A stretch of DNA of 64,000 nucleotides from Lottia gigantea. Taxonomy: Eukaryota; Mollusca; Gastropoda; Lottiidae. Below, piece by piece: positions 12,043 to 22,885 of the stretch. The notes beneath the pieces are model-generated. The model saw only the letters and a program-made list of their open reading frames with translations. It did not search any database and was not told the DNA's origin. How positions within the stretch are numbered: the stretch's first letter is position 1; the number at the start of each line of letters is the position of its first letter. The stretch is from the NCBI RefSeq assembly GCF_000327385.1, contig NW_008708358.1:2983376-3047375 (forward strand). The letters are read 5' to 3'. Made by a program: the position numbers and the translations under genes.

Positions 12043-12246
12043 TTAGACGGCAGAACAAAACCTGTTGTTTACAGACGTGCAGCCATTGTAATTATAAAAC
12101 CGTGATTCCCTGCAGAAAGTTGTTGATACAAGTCTGACTATTTGTCTTGCAATAGAAACACAAATGTTAGATAAATATCGCCAGGCAGAAACAGTCTTGT
12201 GGCAATATTTTAATTCATTTCTAGATTCCAACAGATTTCCTTTCAT
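12043..12246 (-). other. short open frame, probably chance
   Basis: A 67-codon minus-strand frame lies in DNA slightly richer in GC than its flanks. Its translation is balanced (for example ELKYCHKTVSAWRYLSNICV) but matches nothing I know, and no splice context is evident. Confidence 0.12.
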
Positions 12247-12299
12247 GCTTTCACTTTGACATTCTGTTTTTACTTCTTCAAATCTTGATTCTATGGCCG

Positions 12300-12606
12300 T
12301 AAATGAAATGAAATCAATGGAGCTTTTACATCCTACTCTTCTGCACCTTCTGGGCTAATGAAGACTGGCAATGCCATGCCAGGACAGCGTCATACTTTTA
12401 TTCGATTTTGAACTGTCCAGGGATCTTTAACGTGCACAGCCTGTAACACACAGGGCCACAGTTTATAGCCCCTCCTAACTACATCACTGACAGGGGGGAA
12501 CCAGGTTGAAAAATCCAAACGTATCATCTGGACCTATGCCGGGATTGAACCCTGAACTTTCAGGTTAGCCAGCAAGGGTCCAACTCACTGAGCCACCAAG
12601 GCTCCC
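12300..12606 (-). mobile_element. SINE-2 copy, near full length
   Basis: Read on the minus strand, the element starts GGGAGCCTTGGTGGCTCAGT, giving a tRNA box-A-like TGGCTCAGTGAGTTGG. It then has a box-B-like GGTTCAATCCC, a long body that includes CTGTGCACGTTAAAGATCCC, and a 3' end AGGATGTAAAAGCTCCATTG followed by CATTTCATTT-like repeats. It is tRNA-derived, transcribed by RNA polymerase III if ever active, and mobilised in trans by a LINE. From memory, the GCACGTTAAAGATCCC stretch recalls the Nin-type core of mollusc SINEs, but I could not check this. Confidence 0.85.
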
Positions 12607-13162
12607 ATATGTAAATGAGAAATAGAAAGCTGTGTACTGAATTGGCAACATTTTGGAATTTACCCATTGTTAGTACATTTTCAAACATTGTATAAATAAA
12701 GTTCTGACTTAATTCTGAAAAAAAAAAGGTTGAAAAAAAGGTTATTTTTTGAAAGTTTTCAAAATTGAATTTGTATGTTAAAATGATGTTCTTGTAGTGC
12801 ATGTCTGCAAATTAAGTTATTGAAAAGTAGAAAGTAAAACTGCCAAAATTGAACTGGATGACCTTTCTGATTGTTTATAAATTATGTGTAGATTATCAAG
12901 TATTTCGAGAATAATATCTCAGGTGTAACAGTCTGGTCTGGTATCAGGTTTACAAAGTTTTATTCTAGATATACACTGGTATTTTAACAAATATACTGAA
13001 ATCACTAGAAAACTAAGTGTTATGATACATACATGCCAACTGATATGTACAAATTATTTTAAGACTTCACCAATATCGGGAGTTTTAGTTTTAAGTGGTT
13101 ATTTATTTTAATATAAACATTATGATACCACTAGTCTTATTTTTTTATAATAAAAAATAAAA

Positions 13163-13240
13163 CCCAAGAACTAACGAACTGAGAGGCAAACAAAACTTGA
13201 AATCCAAAACAAAATATTGGCAACAACATATCAACTTTAA
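13163..13240 (-). repeat. repeat D, copy in reverse orientation
   Basis: AAGAACTAACGAACTGAGAG, CAAAACTTGAAATCCAAAAC and AATATTGGCAACAACATAT form the reverse complement of the block at 29430-29545. The class is unknown and there is no coding capacity. Confidence 0.55.
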
Positions 13241-13370
13241 GGGGGTCTTACAAGTGTGTTTGTTTATTTCACTGGCTCTCTGTTGCTCTAACATGTGAGA
13301 CACCATTTAGTGCAATTTTGCCTCCCATATGAAATCTATTTTTTTGTCCAAACTCTCTGGCATGTTTTTG

Positions 13371-13738
13371 GGAGCCTCGGTGGTTTAGTGAGTTAGACTC
13401 TTGCTCGCGAACCTGAAGGTCCATGGATTTAATCACAGCATGGGTTGAGATGATACCTTCGGATTTTTCAACCCAATTTCTCCTTATCAGTGATGCAAGT
13501 AAGAGTGGCTAACATTGAAAAAACATCTAATCGTTCTGATGACACAATAAACCAAGGCCCTGTGTACTACAGGCTGTGCACATTAAAGATTCCATGACTG
13601 ATAGAAATCGAAAGAGAGCAGGCTTACACCACTGGCCTGGCAAGATTTCCTGCATTGCACACTACGTGGTGTTGTCTTTTCTCATTAGACTATCAGGTGC
13701 AGAAAGGTAGGATGTAAAATTCCATTTCTTTTGATTTG
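13371..13738 (+). mobile_element. SINE-2 copy, full length
   Basis: It begins GGGAGCCTCGGTGGTTTAGT (box-A-like), with a box-B-like GGATTTAATCAC near 13425. The body contains CTGTGTACTACAGGCTGTGC then ACATTAAAGATTCCATGAC, and GAAATCGAAAGAGAGCAGGC. The 3' end is GTGCAGAAAGGTAGGATGTA then AAATTCCATTTC. It is longer than the 12.3-kb copy by an internal segment near 13500-13550 and again near 13610-13670, which suggests internal deletion in that copy. Confidence 0.88.
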
Positions 13739-14934
13739 GTATGTTGGCATGTTTGTGAATCTGTGATTTGAAAGTTTACAACTATAGCAATAACACCACA
13801 GTATATCATTTGATAGTTATACCATTTGTTATTTCTGACATTTTGTTTATCTGGTTATCAGAGTTGGAATGATTCATTTTGATAAGTTCTTATAAAAACA
13901 ACCACTTGTATCAGAGTGGTATATCTGGCTGTATTTGTTAAACACTGATTGACAACTAGTATTAGGGGTAAAAGGCAACACTAGAGCCTCTCTCGGGAGC
14001 ACTTGTGCTAGAGTGTTACCCAATTAAATCACTTTTCAACACTGAAAAAATGATTGCCAACAAGAGCTAATGTGAAAGCTGATGGTAGCTGTAAATTTGA
14101 CTGTATTTGTCCAACAATGAATGTCAACAAGTTGTAAAGTATTGTCTAGTTCGAAAATAAATTCATTTACATTTACATATAATTACTTAAATTACAAAAT
14201 TTGTGGTCATAATGGTGTCAATAAAACCGAGATCTTCTTAATAGTGAGAAGCAAAAATAGATGGAATTATATGAATGAAAATTTTGTCTGCCTCAGAATT
14301 TGGGCCTATTTATGTCCAGCTGCAAAAAATAAGCTGCAATAAAGAAGCTGCAATAAATTAGCTGCACAATTACAGCTGAAGTGCACAAGATTGAGCCTAA
14401 AGACTGAGGACTAAGCAAAATTATTGAAAGTTGCTTTTATCATTTTGGGTCCATCAAAGAACAGCTAAACCTAGAAGATGGTTTCTGAAATGCAGTAAAA
14501 GTGTGTTAAAGTTGAAGTATAGAATGAAGACTTGTTATTTGCTTTTGTCAATTATTTGTTTGAAAATTTGTGATATAAAAAAAATCATAAAAAATCTGTC
14601 TGTCTGATCATCAATCAAATTTTAATTTTAACTTCTAAAAGAAATGACGGTCTAAACCAATACATAACAGATTAATAACCAACAAAAATAAGATTTTACA
14701 TGCTTTTAAAATGTCAACATCTATTGTGACAATGTAGACTTTAAAGATTCTGTTTTGTTCTATTTTCTTTTAAAACAAAGCAGAGAGTTAGGGTTTTAAT
14801 TTTAATGCTCAGGACATTTTTCTTCTTTTAGAACTTTCTTAAGCTGCATGAAATTTCTTTTAAACTCTGATGTTTTTTATACTTCAAACATTGAGAGAAT
14901 ATAATCTGAGAATTCTAAGAAATGATAAAAAGAT
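13739..14934. other. AT-rich DNA, no gene seen
   Basis: Small GCTGCAATAA repeats occur at 14330-14370. Otherwise nothing is recognisable. Confidence 0.55.
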
Positions 14935-15790
14935 GTATTGTCTATAAGGGACAGAATAGAAGACAGGTCTATCAGTTGTATTGTCTATAAGGGACAGAAT
15001 AGAAGACAGGTCTATCAGTTGTATTGTCTATAAGGGACAGAATAGAAGACAGGTCTATCAGTTGTATTGTCTATAAGGGACAGAATAGAAGACAGGTCTA
15101 TCAGTTGTATTGTCTATAAGGGACAGAATAGAAGACAGGCCTATCAGTTGTATTGTCTATAAGGGACAGAATAGATGACAGGCCTATCAGTTGTATTGTC
15201 TATAAGGGACAGAATAGAAGACAGGTCTATCAGTTGTATTGTGTATAAGGGGCAGAATAGAAGACAGGCCTATCAGTTGTATTGTCTATAAGGGACAGAA
15301 TGGAAGACAGGCCTATCAGTTGTATTGTCTATAAGGAAGAGAATAGAAGACAGGTCTATCAGTTGTATTGTCTATAAGGGGTAGAATAGAAGACAGGCCT
15401 ATCAGTTGTATTGTCTATAAGGAAGAGAATAGAAGACAGGTCTATCAGTTGTATTGTCTATAAGGGGTAGAATAGAAGACAGGCCTATCAGTTGTATTGT
15501 CTATAAGGGACAGAATAGATGACAGGCCTATCAGTTGTATTGTCTATAAGGGACAGAATAGATGACAGGCCTATCAGTTGTATTGTCTATAAGGGACAGA
15601 ATAGAAGACAGGTCTATCAGTTGTATTGTGTATAAGGGGCAGAATAGAAGACAGGTCTATCAGTTGTATTGTCTATAAGGGGTAGAATAGAAGACAGGTT
15701 TATCAGTTGTATTGTCTATAAGGGACAGAATAGATGACAGGCCTATCATTTGTATTGTCTATAAGGGGTAGAATGGAGGACAGGCCTATT
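14935..15790. repeat. 43-bp minisatellite, about 20 copies
   Basis: The unit is TTGTATTGTCTATAAGGGAC then AGAATAGAAGACAGGTCTAT then CAG. Variant sites are GGGACAG, GGGGTAG, GGGGCAG or GGAAGAG, AAGAC or ATGAC, and GTCTAT or GCCTAT. From about 15326 to 15490 a GGAAGAG/GTCTAT unit alternates twice with a GGGGTAG/GCCTAT unit, a two-unit higher-order period. Confidence 0.97.
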
Positions 15791-15895
15791 GGAGGGTACT
15801 CAGGATCTTATCTTGATGTGCATCTGTAATGTATGGCCTAATTTTCTACCCTTTGTAATAAAGATATTATTATTATTGTTATTATTATTATTAAT
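15791..15895 (+). repeat. array edge followed by an (ATT)n tract
   Basis: After the 43-bp array comes unique sequence containing CTACCCTTTGTAATAAAGAT, then ATTATTATTATTGTTATTAT. An AATAAA-like signal running into a microsatellite resembles the 3' tail of a non-LTR retroelement, but no upstream body is identifiable. Confidence 0.4.
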
Positions 15896-16439
15896 AATTT
15901 GTAAGATAGTACTTTCTCAAAATGGGCATATTGTCAATTCCACTCTCAGTGATAATATTTTTTATTGGTTAAAATATAAACAGAAATCTTATCGAATGAG
16001 ATGTTCAATTATGGATAGAATGTAGATTTTTTTTGTAGGTCATCTGAAAAAGGAATGCATATTTTCCACAAAGGTTAACTGTAGCATGTGACAATACAAT
16101 GTAAATATTATTATATGGGACCTTGCCTTTAAACCTTATCTGAAAACAAGTTAGTTCTTTAATTTGATTATAGGATTTTTATCTGTCAACATTTTCTGTA
16201 TAATACTTTTAAAAGTAAGTCAAAGAGATGAAAAATTTGAGACTAATTATTAATTTTTTTACAAATTAGACCCCATTATGTGTTTTTGAGATATCTGTCG
16301 TAAACAGCTGACAAAGGTCAGGAAAAAGTCGGTTAGAGCTGGATGGAGATATCTTCGTGCAAAAAGTAAAACATCAGTCTGATTGAAAAGGGCTGTCAGA
16401 AGATCACAAGAGTCACATGAAGACTCCAAACTGTACCAA

Positions 16440-16558
16440 TACTCAGATAAGATTCTGTAAGATCATCACTACATCTGGTCTGTGGTCAAACCTCTTTGTA
16501 ACGATTTTTAACTGGAATAATGAGGAAAGATTACTTAATCAGTATTCATTTACATCCG
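16440..16558 (-). mobile_element. SINE-1 remnant (left part), host of the 20-bp array
   Basis: The blocks ATCTGGTCTGTGGTCAAACC, TCTTTGTAACGATTTT, then AGTATTCATTTACATCCGAG and TTGACTGGAATA follow the order of the SINE-1 body in reverse orientation (compare 32845-32940). The next array grows out of its TTGACTGGAA end, and a matching SINE segment, ACTCATTTACAGCTGAGTTG, sits at the far edge (17109-17128). Confidence 0.65.
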
Positions 16559-17098
16559 AGTTGACTGGAATAATGAAGGGTTGACTGGAATAATGAAGGG
16601 TTGACTGGAATAATGAAGGGTTGACTGGAATAATGAAGAGTTGACTGGAATAATGAAGAGTTGACTGGAATAATGAAGGGTTGACTGGAATAATGAAGAG
16701 TTGACTGGTATAATGAAGGGTTGACTGGAATAATGAAGGGTTGACTGGAATAATGAAGAGTTGACTGGAATAATGAAGGGTTGACTGGTATAATGAAGGG
16801 TTGACTGGTATAATGAGGAGTTGACTGGAATAATGAAGGGTTGACTGAATGATGAAGGGTTGACTGGAATAATGAAGGGTTGACTGGTATAATGAAGGGT
16901 TGACTGGAATAATGAAGGGTTGACTGGTATAATGAAGGGTTGACTGGAATAATGAAGGGTTGACTGGTATAATGAAGGGTTGACTGGTATAATGAAGGGT
17001 TGACTGGAATAATGAAGAGTTGACTGGTATAATGAAGGGTTGACTGGTATAATGAAGGGTTGACTGGAATAATGAAGGGTTGACTGGAATGATGAGGA
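16559..17098. repeat. 20-bp minisatellite, about 27 copies
   Basis: The unit is TTGACTGGAATAATGAAGGG, with GGTATA or GGAATA and AAGGG or AAGAG variants. One unit near 16846 is short by two bases. The minus strand is open for 187 codons because three 20-bp units make 60 bp, so the apparent protein is an artefact of the period. Confidence 0.97.
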
Positions 17099-17135
17099 AA
17101 GATTAGTACTCATTTACAGCTGAGTTGACTGATTC
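17099..17135 (-). mobile_element. SINE-1 remnant, right edge of the 20-bp array
   Basis: CTCATTTACAGCTGAGTTGA matches the SINE-1 sequence that also lies immediately left of the array. The array is therefore an internal expansion, not a neighbour. Confidence 0.6.
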
Positions 17136-18035
17136 ATAATTCTAAATCGTTTTGATTAAAAAATCTTTATTTTGAGTTTTCTTTTTTAAGTTCAAATGAT
17201 ATTTTCCCTTTTTCAAGAACTTCTGGACATAAAAATAGCATTAGATATTTACTATAAATGTTATTTTAGTGTCTTTCTAAACATTTTCAAATTTATCTGG
17301 AATCAGCACTATAAACTAGCCAGAACGCAGGTGTTTTCCTGAAAATTTTTTCCTGAGCTGACAAAGAGACATCTTTTGGCCTTTAGATCTTTAAAAAAAA
17401 TAGACTTTTCATATATTTTCGATCGTATTCACATTTTTGTTTTGATTTTATGATTTATTAATAATATTTATGTTTTGAAAAGTATGTTTGAATTGGTCAC
17501 AGATGGTGGACCATCCCCTACATCATTACTTTATTGTCAACATTTCTGGTTTAATGGTTGACATTTTTTATGTTCAACATTTTACTAAAAAAAATAGGTC
17601 TATGCCTCAGTGTGGGCTATGTATTGATATTTTTTGCCAAAACAGCTAGAATAAGTTATGTATAGTGGTGATTTTTTTTCATAATTGCTTCATTCCGACA
17701 AAAACAGAATCTAAACCGGAAAAAGCTGAGAAAAAAATATTGAATGAATATACTTTGTGAAAAAAATGTTCAATGCAAATTTCATATCAGGTTTATTAAA
17801 ATAGAAAATGCAGTAGGATCAACAGATTTGCTGGAGAGCTGAAAAATACTTGGATGACTGTATTTTTTGTGAGTACAGTTTAAAGTTTTCAAAACATTTT
17901 GGCCTTTATGTGTGTTTCAGGGACACCTTGAGTTTCTACCATCTGATTTGCAATTTGACCTGATTGTCATAATGGTATATGATTCTGATTTTCTAGCCTT
18001 TGTATGTGAATAAGGGACTCTTTTAGCTTCTATTC
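17136..18035. other. AT-rich DNA, no gene seen
   Basis: There are no open frames of note, arrays or clear inverted repeats. Several short A and T runs are present. Confidence 0.55.
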
Positions 18036-18105
18036 GTACCATTCCAACTTCTCATCTGACGACTGAGAAAAACTTGGTCAGATAATGACGTCACTAGTGT
18101 CACTT
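18036..18105 (+). mobile_element. possible MITE-A fragment
   Basis: TCGTACCATTCCAACTTCTC, ATCTGACGACTGAG and AATGACGTCACTAG resemble the ACCATTCC, TCAGATGTCT and ATGACGTCAC blocks of MITE-A. It lies directly before a SINE-1. The similarity is weak. Confidence 0.3.
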
Positions 18106-18107
18106 TT

Positions 18108-18400
18108 ATTTAGAGGTTCTATAGCACAGTCGGTTAGAATGTTAGTTGTTTACATGACATCATTTGCTTGGTTACATCTAGCGAATGGCGGCTGTGGGTT
18201 CAAATCTCTATCAGGGTGTGAAAGTCTGATGACCTTAAATAATTCATCTTCACTCTTGATTCCAGTCGATCCAGCTGTAAATCGGTAGGGATAATCCAAG
18301 AAAGATCAATGTCAAGAGGTTTAGCCAAAGACCAACTGGATCCTTAACTGTGAACCTAAGTTGTTATCTTTGTAAAATATAGTTTCTTTCTTTCTTTTTT
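18108..18400 (+). mobile_element. SINE-1, the most complete copy
   Basis: The tRNA-like head has a box-A-like TAGCACAGTCGGTTAGAATG (18122) and a box-B-like GGGTTCAAATCTC (18196). The wide A-to-B spacing suggests an insertion in the head. The body contains CGATCCAGCTGTAAATCGGT, AAGATCAATGTCAAGAGGTT, AGCCAAAGACCAACTGGATC and TGTGAACCTAAGTTGTTATC. The 3' end is TTTGTAAAATATAG plus a TTTC microsatellite. This copy defines the family for the headless copies elsewhere. Confidence 0.88.
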
Positions 18401-18971
18401 CTATGACAAATACATTCGGTTTAAACTTTACTTTTAGTCTAGTATATATAAATACTTTAAAATATTCCAGGTGAATCATCATTAATTCCCAATTAAAAAA
18501 ACACCTCATTATATGAAGATGATATAGAAGATTAATGATAAAACATAATATACATCTAAACACAATGTGAAATAGAAGGATTATGCATGCATAATTTATA
18601 ACTGTTAATGATATACTGAACTAGATAGATCTTTATCATATCTAGCTAATCAACTATGGAATTTATTTCTATTTGTTCTCTTCTGCATATTTAATATTTG
18701 TCAATAATGTATATGAAAGTCTAATGCATTAAGGAGACATGTTGCTTTTTTTTTTGGGTTATTTTTTTCTCAAATTTACATGATGAAAGTGTTTTACAGA
18801 AAAAGCAGAATGCCCCTTTAATCTATAGTGCTTAGAAGATTTGTTTTGGTATGTTTGTGTGGACTTGAGGGCCAAAACTGAGGGCTGTTGCTACAAATCT
18901 TGTCTATATTCTTAATATTTTGATATTCTTTGGTCAATTTGATATCTGAAAGAGCTCCTATCATCTATAGG

Positions 18972-19125
18972 TATTAGGGAATGAAAGCCGACACCGGTTC
19001 AACTCTTGGAAGCAAAGCCTACAGAATTTTTCTTACCTTGAAGAGGATTCAAACCCACAGCGCCTAATAGCCTAGCAGATGACAATCCAAATTGCCACCT
19101 ACTGAGCTATTCCACTGCCACAAAA
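18972..19125 (-). mobile_element. SINE-3, tRNA-headed copy
   Basis: On the minus strand the head reads GTGGAATAGCTCAGTAGGTG (box-A-like) and GTGGGTTTGAATCCTCTTCA (box-B-like), with tRNA-like spacing of about 43 bp between boxes. The body continues AAGGTAAGAAAAATTCTGTA and ends with GGTGTCGGCTTTCATTCCCT then AATA. It is tRNA-derived but longer than a tRNA and has no acceptor pairing that I can see. Confidence 0.85.
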
Positions 19126-19232
19126 AGACAATATCTCAGCCAAATGTTAGAGGGAAGTATTGACTTTTACACAGTTTGAAAGTTGTTAACCCCTCAAGGA
19201 TATATTCATAAAGCCTGGCACGGGCAAGGATA

Positions 19233-19500
19233 GGTTATTAGGGGTTGAAAACCGACACAGTGCTGACTCTTGAAAACCGACACAGTGCTGACTCTTGAAA
19301 GCCGACACAGTGCTGACCCTTGAAAACTGACACAGTGCAGACCTTCGAAAGCAGACATAGTGCTGACTCTCCAAAGCAGACATAGTGCTGACTCTCGAAA
19401 GCAGACATAGTGCTGACTCTCGAAAGCAGACATAGTGCTGACTCTCGAAAGCAGACACAGGCATCAGAATTTTTCTTACCTTCAGGAGGATTGGGACAGC
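19233..19500 (-). mobile_element. second SINE-3 copy, headless, with an internal 25-bp array
   Basis: The minus strand shows TCCTGAAGGTAAGAAAAATT then CTGATGCCTGTG, and at the other end TCGGTTTTCAACCCCTAATA. These are the SINE-3 body and terminus. Between them sit about eight copies of a 25-bp unit. The tRNA head is missing past 19500. Confidence 0.75.
19248..19460. repeat. 25-bp minisatellite inside SINE-3
   Basis: The unit on the plus strand is CTCGAAAGCAGACATAGTGC then TGACT. Copies toward 19250 read GAAAACCGACACAGTGCTGA. Three overlapping minus-strand frames of 75-94 codons arise because the 25-bp period is not a multiple of three, so the same repeat peptide appears in every frame. Confidence 0.93.
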
Positions 19501-21490
19501 GATATGAGAAAACTGTTTCCATAATAAAATATGGGGACCAAGTTCAATAAGTTATAAGTATTTATTTGTAAATGCTGTTAAATTTAGTTTAGTACGTATT
19601 TTTCAGAAATTAATAAAGTATTATAGTTTTGAGAACTTCTTCAGTTCACTGTTTTATTTTGATAGTTTTTGAGTAACTTCTGTAGTCATTGTGTTTAATA
19701 GTTTATGTTCTGTTTCTACTGCATTGCAAAACTGCAGTTCAGATCGTTTGTATATTTTCAATATTTGGTGATTAAAAGAACTCCGTTTGTCAATGGTGTT
19801 ACTATTTTGATAATTTTTTAGGAATTTCTCATTGATTTATAATTTCAGTGTAAGAATTAAAGTATCAGATTTTTTTATAATATATTATTATAATCTTATT
19901 GATTTTTAGGTCTTAGGACTACCAGTACGAATTTCCATTTTAACATATTAACCTTAATATTCGTCAACATTGCTTTAACCCTGTGCCAGTGCCTTCTGTT
20001 GGATAGTAACTTGTTACTTTTCAACCACACTAATCTCTACTGTAAAGTGGGTTTTATTTTGATAAACATTTTGGACTAACTTATGAACAAGTGGTTGTAC
20101 AATCTATAGAACTATATGATCAGTTATCACGCTATTATAGACTCAATTGATTTTCCCTGACTAAAACTGGAAGGAGGAGTTAGGCAACAGATGTAAGTTT
20201 TGTAGCCACTGTTAGTCAGATAAGAAATGTTCTTAGATAACTTTGGTATCAGTTTTATAGTCGATTTCTGCCCAGGAATTTTCAAGTTTATCACCAAATT
20301 TATCAAGGAATTGAAGAATTTGTGAAGAATTTACACCTGGAAATTTTCAGATTTATTGTAAAATTCTAGTTTGTATTATTTGTTGCTCAGGTAAGAAAAG
20401 TTTTGATTGACATATAAATTTATAAAGATATGTTTAGGAATACGTTTTATCTGTAGATTTGAATCTCACCTGGCTGAGAATTTGCAGATTTATGACTAAT
20501 TTTGTTATAATACTTTCAGATGTGTTCACTTATAAACTTTTCAACATAATTCAACATATATTATCATTCCATTAGTTCTACAGAACACAACTTAAAATGT
20601 TGAAATAACTAAGAATTATTTTTTCATTTCAATTTTCTGTGAATGATTAAAGATAGATGAATCTAAATATATTAATATTTTCACCCAGTGTTATTTAGTC
20701 TAAGAGACGAATATAAATTGTTTTTTTTATTTATTCTGAATTTTGATGAAGGTTGTATTTAAATAAAGATATCTATAAAAGCTCTTGGGTTAAGTGTGGA
20801 AACTAAATTAAAAGGGGCTTTGCTGAATGAGTGAAATTGGGAAATATTAGAACATGATCTGAAAGTTTAAAAATAAAGTTGCAAAAGTTATTACCTATAT
20901 TGATGCCTTGCCCCCGTGTTACGTCATTATTTTTCTACACTCGATAACAAACAGTGGAGTCTTGTAGAAACATTGTGGTAAAGAAATAAAGTAATTGTAA
21001 TCTTAGTTTAAACTTCTAAGCCAATAGATTAACTGCTCTTCAAGTAGGAGTAGGGCAAAAAATAGGATTAAATACAACTTACAAATAAAAAAAATTTGGA
21101 AATCTCAGTTAATTTGAATTTTTCAAAGACATAAATAATATTCTCTAAGGGGATTTTAACAATAAATAAAAATATTTAGAGAAACCATAATTATATTTAA
21201 GCTGGACTAAGGCCTGAAGCTCAATTCTGAATTCTGATAATATTAATAACAATTCTACATCTTCCTATTATTGTCTATAAAAGAATATAATTGAGTTATA
21301 ATTCTTATTTTTTTGTTGTGGTAATTTTAAGGGTTCTCTTGTAAAACTTTCTCAGAAAACATTAACGAAGGTTCGTTGAGTGTATAGGCACCGGCAAATT
21401 TCATTGCAAAATGGTGGTTTTTTCCAACCACACTTGCAATAATGTAATTTGGAGCTAGACCTGTTATTTTAGCCTGGTTTGCTTATAGAA
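19501..21490. other. AT-rich DNA with faint local duplications, no gene seen
   Basis: Weakly repeated pieces at 20270-20500 (GGAATTTTCAAGTTTATCAC, GGAAATTTTCAGATTTATTG, GAGAATTTGCAGATTTATGA) suggest an old tandem duplication. No open frame of note is present. Confidence 0.5.
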
Positions 21491-21868
21491 TTGGTAGGTA
21501 GAAAAGGTACTCAGTGAGACAAGTTGCTTTGGTAGGTAGAAAAGGTACTCAGTGAGACAAGTTGCTTTGGTAGGTAGAAAAGGTACTCAGTGAGACAAGT
21601 TGCTTTGGTAGGTAGAAAAGGTACTCAGTGAGACAAGTTGCTTTGGTAGGTAGAAAAGATACTCAGTGAGACAAGTTGCTTTGGTAGGTAGAAAAGGTAC
21701 TCAGTGAGACAAGTTGCTTTGGTAGGTAGAAAAGATACTCAGTGAGACAAGTTGCTTTGGTAGGTAGAAAAGGTACTCAGTGAGACAAGTTGCTTTGGTA
21801 GGTAGAAAAGGTACTCAGTGAGACAAGTTGCTTTGGTAGGTAGAAAAGGTACTCAGTGAGATAAGTTG
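21491..21868. repeat. 38-bp minisatellite, about 10 copies
   Basis: The unit is TTGGTAGGTAGAAAAGGTAC then TCAGTGAGACAAGTTGCT. Copies are almost identical, and the only recurrent variant is AAAGGTAC or AAAGATAC. This high homogeneity points to recent expansion. Confidence 0.97.
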
Positions 21869-22504
21869 ATGGAATGTCTGCTACCAATTGGGCATGATAA
21901 CGACAGCTTGAAATCAGAAAAAATGTAGGCAAATTTCTTCGTAGCAACAATTTCCTTCATTGGTTACTGAACATAGACACAGAAAAGCCAGACATGAAAT
22001 TTGATTTCAATTTATTTTGATTTGAAACTTCACGGTAAAGTGATGTAAAAGCATGTTGCAGAAGAAAATCTTTTAGAAATTTGAAGAAGCGAAAGTTGAG
22101 TGGGAGAGGAGACTGTTTTTATCTCATTTCCTCACAAACTGTTTATTTCCCGAAGGAAGTAGTCCAGAAATAAACTAGAAATGGGTAAATATGTTTATTT
22201 TCTAGACAATATTTTCATAATTACCCGTCTGTAAGGTGCGTGGTATTTTCTCAGGAATATTTCATACTTCATTTCATTCAATTGAAGATTTGATTTTTGT
22301 GTTTTTGTGTTTAATCTGAAGTTGTTAAAAGTCTAATTATTTATCAAGTGATATTATTTATTGGAGTAAAGGATTAGTCAAGTCAGGTTAGACAAGAATA
22401 ATAGTTTACTAGTCTGATTAAGAAAGTGACATCTCTATCATATTGGCCATACTTTAGATATTCTAGCTTTATTGGATTAATATCTGATAGTTGCTTAGAA
22501 GGAA

Positions 22505-22885
22505 GATCTCAAAAAGTTGTACCAATATAAGCTGATATGAAAAAGCTCTTTACCAAAGAAGGCCAATAAGTTCACCAATACCAAAACACTCCGTACCAAG
22601 ATGCTCAAATATCAGTAACCTCTTACCAAAGTAGACCAATCTAAAAGCTTTTATCAAAGTAGACCAAAAAGCTTCTACCATGGTGGGCAAATATGAAAGT
22701 AGACCAGTCTGAAAATGTCATCAAAATGGGCCAATATCAAAAAGCTCCCTACTAAGGAAGACCAATATCAAAAGTTCTTTACCAAAGTAGGCCAATACCA
22801 AGTGCATCTGGGCCAATATAAAGATCTGACCAAAGTGGACTAATATGAAAATCTGACCAAAGTAGGCCAATATGAAAGGCTGTTT
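22505..22885. repeat. degenerate minisatellite of about 30 bp
   Basis: About 12 diverged units of the type ACCAAAGTAGGCCAATATGA then AAAGCTCTTT occur, with unit length varying between about 25 and 35 bp. A 72-codon minus-strand frame (22721-22939) is built from these units and is not a gene. Confidence 0.8.

Noticed and set aside
12540-12606. Functional tRNA gene on the minus strand
   Set aside because: It is the promoter head of SINE-2 and continues into a conserved SINE body.
16550-17113. 187-codon minus-strand open frame
   Set aside because: It is entirely the 20-bp minisatellite. Three units make 60 bp, so the frame stays open by arithmetic.
19013-19125. Functional tRNA gene on the minus strand
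   Set aside because: Box A and box B are present but the cloverleaf and acceptor ends do not pair, and the sequence continues into the SINE-3 body.
19186-19522. Three overlapping minus-strand frames of 75-94 codons
   Set aside because: All three encode the same repeat peptide from the 25-bp array in different phases.
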